From Gnetum montanum (taxonomy: Eukaryota; Streptophyta; Gnetopsida; Gnetales; Gnetaceae): a DNA stretch of 64,000 bases. Below are positions 1 through 11,995 of this stretch, piece after piece. The DNA lies in the NCBI GenBank assembly GCA_015680685.1, contig MNCI01029357.1:526609-590608 (forward strand), written 5' to 3'. Numbering within the stretch: position 1 is the stretch's first letter; every line of letters starts with the position of its first letter. The position numbers and the translations under genes are program-made. The notes under the pieces were generated by a model. It was not told the DNA's origin. It made no database searches and worked only from the letters and a program-made list of their open reading frames with translations.

Positions 1-135
1 GTCAACTCTTAGCATAGAAAGCATAGTTAGTTCTCAGGATACAAAGTGTAGTCCGTGGAGAGCATAGTCAGCTCTTAGCATAGACAACATAGTCCATGGA
101 GAGCATAGTCAGCATAGTTAGTGGTGTTAGTGGAA
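1..135. repeat. Degenerate repeats with the GAGAGCATAGT motif
   Basis: This stretch holds several imperfect copies of a unit built on 'tggagagcatagtc' and 'agcatagac'. The same core motif recurs in the hairpin repeat field at 6360-7080, so the two probably belong to the same element and flank its gag-protease body. It may be the inner end of a 5' LTR cut by the window edge; I could not align enough sequence to prove an LTR pair. Confidence 0.55.
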
Positions 136-1118
136 ATAGGGTTAGTTTTAGTGTCATCCATAGTACTCTACAACTAGAAATTCACAACTCTCCCATTCAC
201 AACTTGATCTATGACCATGAATCTAGATCAATGTTCAACATCAGTGTCAAACATACTTGACATCTTTACCATCCAAAAAGAGGCTAGGATTAACAATGTT
301 GGAAATCTCATGATGGTAGGACTGAGGTAATCCCTTAGGCTACATGACCAAGATCTAGAGCATGTTGTGCTCAACAATGAATAATACAACTTCATAAGTG
401 TAAATATCCAAGCAGGGTTGCCTATAGATCACCTTGACAAGGAGGTGAAATGAGACTTTGAATTAATCCATAGGGGTGGATGGGAGTATATCACTTCCTT
501 ATTCAACATCATCCTACTCATAGAGCCCCACCACCAGTTGCTATCCTTGCTCATTCAAGGAAGTGAATGTGATGTGGGAACTAACTATGAGGAAGTCCTA
601 TAGGATGAAGAAGACAAGTTTGAAGCTCACTTCAAACACAAGAACCCCTTCCACACTATATTCTAACAACCACTCCCTAGTCTGGTCCCTCCTTAATTCA
701 GTTTACATGTCCTCTCTGAGATGATTATAACATTAGCATCACCTTCCCACTCTACCAGGCTTACGTTGATTCCTATAGTGGTAACGCATCAAACACAATA
801 CATGCAATATGATGCAATAGCTCCATTTAACTTGTTCTTCATGGCATCATCTCAAATTTCCTAGCCATCATTGCTAGAAAAAATCATGTTAGCTCAACCC
901 TACATTCACACAAGGCCTACCTCTAGGCCCCAAAAAGCACAGACACCTTGCATCCTACTTATTCATCAATGCCCTCGATGTCAGTCCAATCCACATGTGC
1001 GTGGCTTGCCCGAATCATCATGCCAATAACATAGCCAATGCATCAACCACATCGCATGGCTCCAAAACTGGTAATCTGGCCCTAGGTTATACAACCAACA
1101 TAGAAAATAGCATAGCCA

Positions 1119-2174
1119 ATGCAACTGGCTAGTGCATCTCAAAACTTGGATCAGGTGTTCCAAATTTTGACAAAGGAGATGAGGCAACTCAAAGCTACTT
1201 TCTTTGAAACTATCAAGAAGATGGACTTTTACAAGGATGACCCTATAAGTCCTATGTTCCCACCCTTGACTCTACCAACTAGGGTCTTGTTGCCCCAATT
1301 CACCAAGTACAATGGTGAAGGAGAGCCCAACGTGCACCTGGTCACATTCTAGTTTGAGTACCTACTACTACAAGCCTAGACATATGCCATCACACATGTA
1401 TTTGTCATGTCACTAACTAGAAAAGTGCTAGACTAGTACTGAGCACTACCCAAGGGTTCTATTTCCTCTCTGGAAGACCTCTTAAGCTAGTTCATGATGT
1501 GCTTCAAGTACAACGTGAAGCTAGAAGCAACCTTAGACTAGCTAATGCAGGTCAAGTAGGGCCACTTAGAGCCCGTGCACAAGTTCATCTAATGCTAGAG
1601 TGCCTTGTTAAATGAAATATGAGAGCCAATGGCTAAGGCATACCTCTTGGCTATCTTCAAGGATGCAGTTAATGACTTCATCAAGTTAAAACTGTACTAC
1701 TTAGGCTCGCAATCACTAAGCCAAGCCTTTGCCCAAACTAAGAGCATAAAAGATGTAGAGCAAGCTAGCAAGAACCTATCCTATGTGTCCTACAAAGACT
1801 AGCATGCAATAAAGTAGAATGTAATAGTGGCAATGGTAGCCACATAGGCTAAAGCAACCAATTAGGGTTTGATGAATAGTTGGCCTAAAGTCCTAGCTCA
1901 CAAAATTGCCAACTCTGAAGCCCAAGTAACTAACCTATCCACATCTATAGTGGCCATAATACAAGTAGGCCAAAGGTGCAGCTTTGAGCACAAGGATCGC
2001 TCAAAGTATACTCCATTGCCATTGAAACCCTCAGAGACACTAGATCAACTATTGAAAGCTAGGTGCATCCAACATAAGCAAATGTCTAAGGATGCCTACA
2101 AAACATATGACAAGTACTGTGAGCTAGTAACGAATCCTACCTCAATAGCACCAAAAGAGCCCCTAATCCCATAG
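1119..2174 (+). pseudogene. Gag pseudogene of element C
   Basis: Read in one frame from 1119, the first piece ends '...VLLPQFTKYNGEGEPNVHLVTF', where a TAG follows. The frame continues past further stops with 'ALPKGSISSLEDLLS', the 'LP-GSI-S-DL' pattern of the plant retrotransposon gag domain. Another open piece runs 1869-2174. Gag would form the capsid-like particle that packages element RNA. Most interrupting codons are TAG where Gln or Trp would be expected. No CCHC knuckle was found in this piece. It cannot be translated intact. Confidence 0.7.
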
Positions 2175-3288
2175 CACTTCAAGCTAGACCAATTCTATCA
2201 TTATCACTAGTTATTTGATCATAACATAGACTTCTTTCAAGCTTTGCAAGACAATCTACAAAGGATGATAGATAGGGATGAACTAGTTCTTGACATAGCA
2301 AACCTAGTTAGGCCCTAGAACTAATCCATGAGGGTGTACAATGATCTTCTAAATATATATGGTACTAGCAATGTCATAAACACCATTAGCATGGGTGGCA
2401 AGTCACAACTAGTGTAGTAGACCTTTATGGTCTGAGTGTCTTCTAGTAGTGCAAGGGTCCCCTCAACCTCCATGAGTTCAAGGCCCCCATTCATTGTTAA
2501 AGTGCCACATTGAGCACCCTCAACATCCTTCATGGTCAAGGTCCCATAGCATGTCACAACAACTACTCAACTGTCATTTGTTGTTAGGGTGTCACAATGT
2601 GTTGGCCCCTCACCTACCTAACTTGATAGTGTACAATGCATTGGCTGCTTCTAGTCTAAGGGCCAACCCTAGCAACAACATGGGTAGACCCACTAGATGG
2701 CAATGCAAGAGGCCCAACAAATGTCTTGCAAATGAAATGGCTAAGCAAAAATGAGACCAAAGAACACTGGGTTTGTCGAAGATGGTCCCTATCTCTACAG
2801 TCCCTATGGCTAAAGCAACTAAAAGGGCTATAACCAGCAAACCACAACCAAGCACTAAGGTCCCCAAATAGGCCAAGCAATCAAAGCCTAAGTCACCTTG
2901 GTGAGAGATTCATCTCTTAGGCCACATAAAGGAAGTCAAGGCCAACAAAATGGTAGACAATGACAAGGACTTCATAGATACATTAACCCAAGTTAAACAG
3001 GTGCTTAAGTAGAAAAATACCACATTGAGACTATATGACTTGATTATGGCCTCATCTACCCATCATGAAGAATTGGTGTAGATGTTGAACTTCATCCCTA
3101 TTATAGAGGAAATCCATACAAATGAGAACTCCATCCATGAAGTGATGTTGCCCCTTGCACCATAGGAATCGAGTCCAACATCCCTATTATTTCACAACAA
3201 ATTAATTAAGGTCAACACTCAGAAGGGTGAGGTCATAATGGCCCCCATGTTTGTCACCATACACATTAGGTAATGCAAAATTCAAAGT

Positions 3289-3900
3289 GTGCATGTTGAC
3301 AATGGGGCAGCAACAAATGTTATCCCATACATTATTGTTGATAAGTCAAGCCTCACAGACCAAATCAAGCCAACAAAAACCACATGCTTGAAGTCCTTTA
3401 ATGGGTCACACTTCATCATTAAGGGTACTATGACAATAGCCTTCATGGTAGGAGACAAATTCCCCACCATTGCTAAATTCATCATCATAGAGGAGGTGAT
3501 AGGATTTAACTTGATATTAGGCAAGCCTTAGTTGGCCCAACTACTAGCTATCTCATCCCCAATTTATCAAGAAATTCACCTTCTATATGAAGGTGATGAA
3601 GTTATTATCCATAGTGATAATGTCATCCCTTTAGCTATCAACAATATAAACATGAAGCAAGGGTCAGAGATTGAATTCCTTGATGACACAACTTTGAGAA
3701 ATAATAAGAAACATGAGGCTGATGCACCTAAAGTGTTGATAGAAGCCACTGACCTTCTAGGGGATGTCCTATGGGTAGAATTACCCTTGAATGTAACAAG
3801 TGAGGGTCAAGGAGACTACCAAATAGTGCAATCTAGGCCTTATGTGCCCCTAATACATTCTGGGTTAGGAAGAAACTGCATGACTAAGGTAGCCCCTTAG
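3289..3900 (+). pseudogene. Retropepsin-like protease remnant of element C
   Basis: The aspartic-protease active-site region appears as 'VDNGAATNVIP' soon after 3289; the usual D-S/T-G is D-N-G here. The second conserved block 'FNLILGKP' follows at about 3510-3531, then a TAG at the place of the expected Trp of 'GRPW'. The frame continues 3532-3900 with a segment resembling the post-protease part of Tat-like polyproteins. Protease would have matured Gag-Pol. The frame is open apart from the single TAG, making it the best-preserved coding part of element C. The D-N-G change may be decay or a lineage trait. Confidence 0.75.
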
Positions 3901-4164
3901 TCTGAAAGAGTGCTAGGAACCTACATGCTATTCACTTTTCCACACCCTGCATCTTTCTCCCCACTTACGTTGCATTAGCACTACAACATATTATTTGCAT
4001 TTAGCTGAATCACTTAGCTTACCATCCACATTGGTTATGCATTCAATAACTTAGTTTACATTTCTTCCATTTATACTTTAATGCATTTCCTTTCATGCAT
4101 AAAAAACATCAAAATGCATAAGAATCATAAAAACTAAAATTAAAAAAATAAGAGGTAGCAACAA

Positions 4165-5100
4165 ATGGCCTGTCATGCCCTTAAACTGGCAACATTATGA
4201 CCAACCATGGCCTTAAATTGGCAACATTGCAGCTCGTCCTAGCCTTAAATTGGCAACATTATAGCTTGACATGGCCTTAAATTGGCAACACATAGCCCAC
4301 CAAGGCCTTCAACTAGAAATGTTGCTACCTACCAGGCCTTAAATTGGCAATGTTATGACTTTCCATGGCGTTAAACTGGAGACATTGTGGCCTAGGATGA
4401 CCCTAATCTAGCAATCTATGGCTTGCTATAGCCTAACACTGGCAACGCTTTTACTTCCAATGCTATGATCTAGAATGGCCTAAAACTATTGTGTTTAAAT
4501 AATCACAACAGCTTGGAATGGCCTTAAACTATCAAAATGGTCCAAAATGGACTAAAACTATTACCTTTAATTCTATAATCCAATAGCCCACTATGGCCTT
4601 AAACTAGCAATGCAATGGCCTGGAATGACCTTAAACTATCCACAACAGCCTAAAATGGCCTAAAACTACCACCACGACCCAAAATGACAAAAAAAATACC
4701 ATTGGCCCGCTATGGCCTTAAACTAGCATGGGGCCTATGAAGGCTTCAAACTAACAATAGATTGGATATGACTCTCAATGACCTAAACTTGCATACTCAT
4801 AGCAAATATAATAAAATCATCAAAAAACATACTTGAAGCTATACTACATTTAGCATCCAACATCGCACATCATCAAAGCAAGATAAGCAATTGTCTACTA
4901 TGACACTCAAAATAGCATAGCAGTCCACTATGACAATAAACTAGCATAACTCATTTGCTATGATGCTAAACTAGAATAGCATCCATTTGCAATGATGTTA
5001 AAACTAGCATATAGTAGTCCACTAGGACTATAAACTAACATGGTCTACCAGGACCTTAAATTAGTAAAGCCACGATCTACCAAGACCATATACTGGGTTC
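4165..5100. repeat. Degenerate tandem repeat, roughly 30-35 bp units
   Basis: Units built on 'ggccttaaattggcaacatt' recur with about 30-35 bp spacing, clearest at 4165-4450, then decay to variants such as 'ccttaaactatc' and 'accttaaattag' up to about 5100. There is no coding potential. The field lies between the element C protease and a noncoding stretch, as in the 3' noncoding regions of Tat-like elements, which often carry tandem repeats. Confidence 0.8.
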
Positions 5101-6359
5101 ATGGTCAACCAGTAATAATTCCTTCCATCCTCCTACAAGAGAACAAGTGAGCATAACCTTTGCCCCTCTCCTACACCATGTAGGTGAACATGCTACAATC
5201 CCATAATGGAGCACCTACAATGAGCGTAACCTTTGGAGCACTTGCAGCATCTTTGCTCCACATAATTTTACTAACCTTTTGTGAGCACTTGCACTAGATG
5301 TACTCTTTGGAGCACTCACAACATCTTCACCCCCTATAATTTTTTAGCATTTTTCTTCTCTTGTATGATTTTCTTGTCTTCTCAAAGTTGTGTTTGTAGG
5401 ACAAAGCCCCAGGTAGTTGTGCAAAGGCACATCTCATCATAGTGGCAAGTCACCACATCACTCTAATGTGCATGCTTGGACTAGCTAGGCCTCTTAAGAG
5501 TACACATTCCCATCATCCCATTATAGCCTACCCACATACACTCTTGCATTCTAATACCCTCTCATTCCCCACATAGCCAAGATTGCAAACCCTCCTAGAT
5601 GCTAACGTGTTGTGACCACACAACATCCTCTTCACACATCTCATCAAACACCAAACATCCAAAGGTAGACATAACATAAGTCATCCCATGGAAAGCCTCT
5701 ATCAGCCACTCAAAGCCCAAGTAGATGTAACATGAGCCATCCTAAGGAGGAAACACCGACCATATAAACACCATGTCATTTCATCAATGGCAAAGCAAAT
5801 CCCATCTAGTGACATGCAACTCACTTAATGGAAAGCATCTTGTAGCAAGAATTTAGCAACATGTAGAAACCAAAGTAGGCTCACCCCATAAAAAAAAAGA
5901 GAAAAGAAACAAAAAAATCAAAACGAATAGAGCAAGTCCCCAAGAAACCTAGTAGCACTACAATTTCATAACCAGTCTAGCCCTGAATCCACACTAACTC
6001 TCTCATAAGCACTTTGATAAGAGGTCAACATTTTCAAGGGCAAGCCACTCTAGTGCCCTAGTCACCATCAAGCTATAACATCATAATATCCTATGTGCAC
6101 CTTATCTTTCCTTTTTTATCCCCAACACATCACATATGCTTTCTCTCAGTTTCTACCTACCATATAACATACCACTATCCATAGCACTCTTGAGCATGAT
6201 GCAGCAACATCTGATCTCACATTAAAGAGTGATGTTGGTGACAAGCCTACTATGGTATTTTACTATTCTTTGTTAATTTCTCTCGGGCCACTCCTCCAAA
6301 TGTTAACAAAGAGGGGCCAATAAAACACCACCAAATTTGGACTACAACATCTCAACCAC
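5101..6359. other. Noncoding stretch, no gene seen
   Basis: This is compositionally like the rest of element C (CpG-poor). Repeated phrases such as 'gagcacttgcagcatctt' and 'gagcactcacaacatctt' at 5225-5325 suggest more degenerate local repeats. It is probably the 3' noncoding part of element C. No ORF with a recognisable domain was found on either strand. Confidence 0.5.
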
Positions 6360-7080
6360 AAATTTGGCTAAGTGTTGAAACTACACTCAACCCTAGTTGA
6401 GAGTGTAGTCAGCCTTCAATAGAGAGTGTAGCCAACACAAAGGCAAGTTTTGAAATTTTTTCTAAGTGTTGGGACTATGCTCTCCATTGCCCTAGAGAGT
6501 AGTTATCCTCTCATGGAGACCTTAGTTAACACAAATGCTAGTATTGCAAATTTTTCTGTGTCAAGCTAGTTGTTGCAAAATTTTCTAAGTGCTAAAACTA
6601 TGCTCTCCAGTACTCTAGAGTAAAGTCAACATGAAGGTCATTTTTTAGCAAATTTTTCTAAGTGCTAGAACTATGCTCTCCACTATCACAAAGTGTAGTA
6701 AACCTCTTGTGGAGAGCATAGTTAGTACAAACCTAGTTTTTTGCAATTCTCTAAGTGCTAAGACTATGCTCTCCACTACCCTAGAGTGTATTCAGCCTAT
6801 AATGGAGAGCATAGTTAGTAAAAAGATAGCTTTTCACAAGTTTTGGCAAGTCCTAGACTACGCTCATCCCTAGTTAGGAGCATCGTCAACCTCCCATGGA
6901 GAGCATAGTTTTCTAAAAAGTCCAGATTTTACCAGCATTGAGACTACGCTCTCCCCCAACCCATAGTATAGTCAATAGGAAGCAAGGCTTTTGGAAAATT
7001 TTTCTAAGTCCTTAGCCTTTTCTCTCCACTGCCCCAAAGCGTAGTTAGCCATCAATAGAGAGTATAGTTAACTAGGATAG
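6360..7080. repeat. Tandem array of hairpin-forming units
   Basis: About eight degenerate units of roughly 70-130 bp begin with variants of 'aagtgctaagactatgctc'. Within a unit, 'actatgctctcca' is followed by its reverse complement 'tggagagcatagt'. The 13-bp arms are perfect at 6670-6682 with 6710-6722 (27-nt loop) and at 6763-6775 with 6803-6815. Each unit can therefore fold as a stem-loop. The sequence is noncoding; short open frames across it are repeat artefacts. It is likely part of the element C LTR or 3' noncoding region. Confidence 0.8.
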
Positions 7081-8286
7081 CCTCCAGTGGCCTCCACAAC
7101 ATAACAATGACATACCAATGTAGTCAACTCATCCCTAGTGAGCATAGTTGGTGGAATCTTTCTTTCTCTTACATTCCCTCTTGCCCAAAATTGTAACTAC
7201 ACTTGATCCCACTAGCCCAATGGAGAGTATAGTTGGGTGAGAGTGTAGTCCCAACCATCCCCTCTGCCATGTGGTGACCATGTTGCATTTCATGCTAACC
7301 TTAATCTTTTAAATACCTTGGACCCTCAACTTTTTCAGGGTTGGCATTTTGGCAAATCAAGGGTTGGAAAATTTTTGGATTAGCATTTGGTGTAGTTGTA
7401 GACACTTGTAGCCCCACTATAGCATAATAGAATACTACAACCCACGATACATTGCAGTGGCCAACTCTATAGATGTAGACACCTTAGCTAGCACTAGTCT
7501 TCATAGCTAGACACCTCTGAGACTGTGACTATACTCTCTACTATGCTTATTGTACCTCGTGTATCTTCTAATCCCTTTTGGTGTTAACTAAACTAAACCC
7601 CATTTGGGGTGGTGTTCTACTTCTCTCTCTCTTTACATTTTTAGCATTTCATTTGCATTTTTTCCTGTTCCATCGCATAACCAAACCTAGAATTATGCTT
7701 TGACGATAGTCTTCACACGTTGATACCCTCATTATCACCAAGAATCTTGACTATGCTCAACACTACTAACACCATTGATATCACTTGAACACTTAGCACC
7801 ATTTGCATCAATATAATGGCTAATCACACTGCACCATGATTACATCCAGTAAGTCCCTGATTGATTGACAAAAATATTTAGGGCATATCATCTCTGCATC
7901 CAATAGGCCCTTGCATGAATTCAAGGTTAGGCTATGCACTTGTCAACCTCAGTGTTCCAGCCAACAACATTTTTGGTAATTATAAGGAAGGTGTTAATTC
8001 AAAGGAAAATCATTTATCCACTACTATTAGTATTATTTATAATGCAAAATTAGTAGAGGAAAACTAGAGTCTCATCATCTAAAAGTGGAAATAAATATAT
8101 GACTCAAACTTTCTTTTGAAAAATGAATATGGAAATTATATAATACAAATAGTATTAAAGATGAATACCACATTTTTCTATAAAATTCTAGATTTGATCA
8201 TATTAGATATTGATACAATGTATAATCTCAATTTTGGTTGATTTGTTTGAAATATTACCAAGAATACTTGATGATTTTTTCAATAA
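7081..8286. other. Intergenic or element C 3' sequence, no gene seen
   Basis: Scattered 'gagagtatagt' motifs continue to about 7260 and then fade. The rest is low in coding potential and ends at 8286, the left insertion point of the B retrotransposon array. The last five bases before that array (8282-8286) are aataa, the left candidate target duplication. Confidence 0.5.
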
Positions 8287-8357
8287 TGATGAATCGTCAT
8301 TGTGTCACATTGATGGACCCCCATTGACATGGCCTCATCTACATGGTGTTTCCTCAT
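8287..8357 (+). repeat. LTR1 of the B array, 5' piece (71 bp)
   Basis: Begins TGATGAATCG, like LTR3 (TGATGAATTG), and continues through 'cattgacatggcctcatc', matching the first part of LTR2 and LTR3. It is cut at 8357 by the A1 insertion and resumes at 14585-14590. Recognition depends on matching this stub to the starts of LTR2 and LTR3. Confidence 0.85.
8353..8357. other. Target-site duplication of A1, left copy
   Basis: The bases ctcat precede A1, and cccat (14585-14589) follow it. The 5-bp length is usual for Gypsy integrases; the single difference is a transition. LTR2 reads 'ccctcgttgatg' at the equivalent position, confirming that A1 split a B-type LTR. Confidence 0.8.
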
Positions 8358-9182
8358 TGATGAGCAGCAAGGTAACCCTATGTCCAACCATATGAATCAC
8401 AAGCATTCATACACAATCTAGTTGAATCTCATGGATGGTACTAGTTGTGGTATCTAGATCATTAGGCTTTGATTATAGTTCACTATTTTCCCACTTGGAC
8501 TAGTGCTAGCTTTGTCATGTATGGTTTAGTCCAAAGTGAGGCATATGATGTTTTCTAATTCTATGCTGCTCCTAACGATGATAAAGAGATAAATTAACTA
8601 AGCTAATGAATGGTGGAAAATAAGATCTAAACTAGCCTAGCTATCCTAACATAAGTACCTATCCCACCTTCCTAAACACATCCTGAACACATATAATACT
8701 ATTGGGCTACCAAATATTAAGTGTTATAGGGTTACCAAGCACTATATGTATACTAGAAGTGGTCATGCCTGTGTTCATTAAATAGAAATTAATTGCTTAA
8801 TTTAAAGGAATTAAATTAAAGTGCATGGAAGTGCATTAAAGAAAACATTAATTTATTCTCAGTGCTGCAAGGATTATCAAAAGAGTTCATTTTTATTCCT
8901 ATAACACTACTACACTCAGGTACATTAGTGTTTGAACAAAGATTCGTACATACTTAGACTCTTGCTACAGGCACTCAAAAAATATTTTAACTCTAGATGA
9001 AACAAACTACAAGAGCTTCGCTAACTATGACAAAAACTAATATAAAAACTAACTAAAAATTGTGAGCCCAAGAATTATATTTATAGGCTAGTGTATATCC
9101 CACAACATCAGATATCCAACAATGCATCTTGACTCTAATGTTAGATACCCAACATTAGAGTAGATGAAAACATGATTCATCA
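8358..9182 (-). repeat. A1 3' LTR (left on plus strand, 825 bp)
   Basis: Ends are TGATGAGCAG on the left and GATTCATCA on the right. It matches 13778-14584 almost throughout and is recognisably related to the A2 LTRs and, more distantly, the B LTRs when reverse-complemented. Confidence 0.9.
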
Positions 9183-9194
9183 TACCTCCATAAC
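9183..9194 (-). other. Polypurine tract of A1
   Basis: On the minus strand the bases just before the LTR read gttatggaggta, the degraded counterpart of gtgggggta at the A2 LTR. This is where plus-strand DNA synthesis would have started, and it fixes the element's orientation. Confidence 0.7.
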
Positions 9195-10379
9195 TAAATA
9201 AAAACTCATCCTTAACTAAAGAAGAGGAGCAACAAATTCCTTACAAAATATTGGAAAGGTAAGGGATTATTGACTGACATACAAACTAACTTAGATGGAA
9301 TAGACAGGCTCTGAGTGCCCAAGTGTACGAAGTTACAATCTTTACAAAATTGGGTGTTCATGATAAGAGAAGTGAACACCCAAGATAAAACTAACATCCA
9401 ACACTATTGGTAGTTAAAGAGTAAGAGAGAAGATCGAATGATCATGAATGGGCCTTGTCGTGTGATACTGATGCATCATCCTTGGTGAAGATAGTCCCGT
9501 TTTCAGCCCATGCTTCCCACTACAATCACAACAGAATTGCAAATTAGCATGCAATATGTAAAACAGAGATGGTAAATGCCTTATCTTGTTGATGGTTACA
9601 CTTGGCTAGGTTGTTATTATGGTATATTGATTCCTTTAGGAGTGTTAGTGGGAAGGTTGAAAAATCAAGTAAAATAGATAAGTGGTCCATTAAATTTGAA
9701 AAAGTCCAACACAAGCAAATATTTGAAGAGGGTGTAAGAATTCACAATAATGAATAGAAAAGTTCATTAAAAAATATTCTGAAGATGAGTTAAACAAAAT
9801 AATTTTATTGTAAGAGTGTCTAAGGTAAAGAACTTAACTAACCCAACTAAAAGATATGCAAGTGGGTCCTTCCCAGAGCAGGCACAAGCCTTTTATGCTC
9901 TTGCATAACTTCAAACCAAAGAGTCTATGGGCTCTATGGATAATTAATGGTTATAGAAGGTTAAGTATAAAAACCTAGAAGAAACTACCTAAGAATTCCA
10001 ACACATCAAACCAAGACATCAAATAGAAACATGAAACCAATGGTGAGGTGAGACATGGAAAGCATAGATGGATGAGAGAGTGTGGAATGAAGTTTTTTAT
10101 TAAGATCACATGAAGTCCTTTGTGGGTTTTATGGTTAAAAAACTTGATAAGATCCATCATTAGTCTAGAGCAAAACCAACCTCATTCAATGACTTCCCAT
10201 CACCATTCCAAGAGTAGTCCATTCCCTTGAGACACAAGAGTGCTCCCACAAAACAACCATAGTTCCTTATTAAAGAAGAAAACAAAAGTAGGAAGTGAGA
10301 AAGGGACTTAGTTAGAGGGGACCATTAGGCATGGGTAACATGTCTTTCTAGTCCCATAACCAATGCTTGTAGCCTATTT

Positions 10380-10580
10380 ATTTTGTTTAAGGGATGTGCT
10401 TTGAATTCTCATCTTCTTCTTTTTTTCTTTTTTCTTTTTTTTTGAAATGGGAACAACACCATGAAAAGACTTATTTTTTTTTTATCTAAGGGGTGTGCTT
10501 TGAATTCCCATCATGTTTTTTTTTCTTTTCTTTTCTTTTTAATTTTTTTTTATAAGAACCACACCATGCAAAGACTTATT
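10380..10580. repeat. Two-unit tandem duplication, about 100 bp each
   Basis: 'aagggatgtgctttgaattc' with a T-rich run and 'acaccatgaaaagacttatt' is followed by a second copy, 'aaggggtgtgctttgaattc' ending 'acaccatgcaaagacttatt'. B1 and B2 have only one unit at the equivalent site, so the duplication is specific to A1. Confidence 0.75.
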
Positions 10581-11177
10581 CAACTTCCTTTTTATTTGTT
10601 GACATGGAATGATAAGAAATCCATAAAAACACACATGCACTTGGGCAAATAGAAAATCATAAAGAATACTGAATCTCCTTGAAGTTACACCTTGTTCAAA
10701 CCTTTGAATTCTTTCCAATTCTAAAAACTACCATAGTCAAAAAAAATTTAAAGTTTTGTTAATGAAAAAGGGATTGCATGTTTCCAAAACAAGGAAAACC
10801 ATAGATTTTGTGGATGGGTGGATGTTGTGGACTCATTGTTTTTCGCATGAAAATGAAACCATGTCCTAATCATCTATAACAAAATTCAAAGCCAGAATCC
10901 AAATACCAACAATCAAATAACAAAATAGTACATACCACCATCAAACAATACATTACCATTGTACCTGATACTTATTAACAAAAGGTTAGAACATCACACA
11001 AAAATAAAATAAAATAAAATATAAAATAAAGTGTAAAATTTTTAAGAAATAAGAAATGTACAAATGATGGTGTAAAAAATTCGAAAAGATGGTATGTGTA
11101 AAACAAAAAGTTGTAAAAAAAAAGATGAAAAACACTTAAGAATCGTGAAGACTAGAATGGGGGGGAGGCTAACCCCC

Positions 11178-11200
11178 ATGACTAAACATTTAGTCATGAA
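11178..11200. repeat. Palindrome catgactaaa-c-atttagtcatg
   Basis: The arms 'catgactaaa' and 'tttagtcatg' are perfect reverse complements around a minimal centre. It lies at the spacer position where B1, B2 and A2 carry a conserved 'catgggggagat'-like block. Confidence 0.7.
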
Positions 11201-11995
11201 AAGGATTAATAAGTTGATAAATAGGATCCATGCATGTATGAAATATTGGTAATCATTCATGTCCTATCCACTGGATGTCTATTCGTGGCGTGGTGGCTAG
11301 ATAGAAAAATTGTTGGTCATACACTTGATGGTTAAATGTATGGTGGGTCAGGGTACGAGGTGTGTTGACATTATGGATGTTTTACCCATGATTGCATCCT
11401 TGATCATGATGTGGTATGCATGGATTTATATGTCTTCCTACCCTATTAGATTCATTATTGGGATTTAGGATTGGAGTATTGATGGATGGTGGACCATGTG
11501 TAAGATCAAAGGATAGTGGTTCCGATAAGGAAGGTGGTATACTAGATTGGCATTATGCTGACTCAAATTATATGGTGGGTCCATGTGTGGTTTGCTTCAG
11601 CTTATAGCCTTTCCTCTAGAAGGGACATTTCCTACATTGTGATTGAGATCCACTGGTGTCAGCATGTCTATGCACATTTGTAGCACAAGTAACATTCGTT
11701 TGTTGATATTAGGATGATGAACCTTCTTGTGTCATTGGTGGTGGCCTATAATGTGGTGGAGTAGGAGAATATTGAGGGTAGGATGGATGGTAAGAGGTGC
11801 AAGATGGTGATCATTTAGGCAATGCCATGGGTTGATGGTACTCAAGAGAGTGGTAGTGGCAACTTGAAGTAGATGATGTAGAACTAGTTAGAAAAATAGG
11901 GTGTTGAACATAATATCCATACTATTTTGCTAGATAGGAAGGATAGGGCTGATTTGGTAGTGGCCCCTACCAAAACTATGGTTTTTGCCACTACA

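Larger units (their letters stand above)
136..3900 (+). mobile_element. Ty3/Gypsy (Tat-like) gag-protease remnant, element C
   Basis: This is the decayed internal region of an LTR retrotransposon. A gag-like segment (1119-2174) and a retroviral-type aspartic protease (3289-3900) follow each other on the plus strand, with many TAG stops. No reverse transcriptase, RNase H or integrase is visible downstream; from 3900 the sequence passes into noncoding repeats. The protease and the region after it resemble the Tat/Ogre-type arrangement in plants (family knowledge). Either pol was deleted or this is a non-autonomous gag-protease element. The upstream part (136-1100) holds no domain I recognise. 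Confidence 0.7.
9195..11995 (-). other. A1 noncoding spacer
   Basis: The reverse complement of about 10380-10860 aligns with the B1 spacer (22020-22430), sharing phrases such as 'gaattcaaagcaca' and 'gaagttgaataa'. A ~100-bp tandem duplication sits at 10380-10580, and a 21-bp palindrome at 11178-11200. The part nearest the LTR matches the terminal sequence of A2 (51012-51120), so most of the extra ORF is missing here. No coding domain is visible. Confidence 0.7.

Noticed and set aside
2321-2876. Overlapping minus-strand open frames in element C.
   Set aside because: They are antisense to the gag-protease region, have no recognisable domain, and low-complexity composition.
1119-3900. Reading TAG as glutamine restores long frames in the gag-protease remnant, suggesting an alternative genetic code.
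   Set aside because: The same regions also have TGA and TAA stops and frameshifts. The TAG excess is explained by C-to-T decay of CAG and G-to-A decay of TGG under CHG/CG methylation. The intact germin-like gene uses standard code and ends at TGA.
4165-5100. CRISPR-like array of spaced repeats.
   Set aside because: Units are degenerate, abut without unique spacers of constant length, and the context is a plant retroelement.
6673-6873. Open frame of 66 codons inside the hairpin array.
   Set aside because: It is made of repeat units; the translation just repeats the unit and has no independent support.
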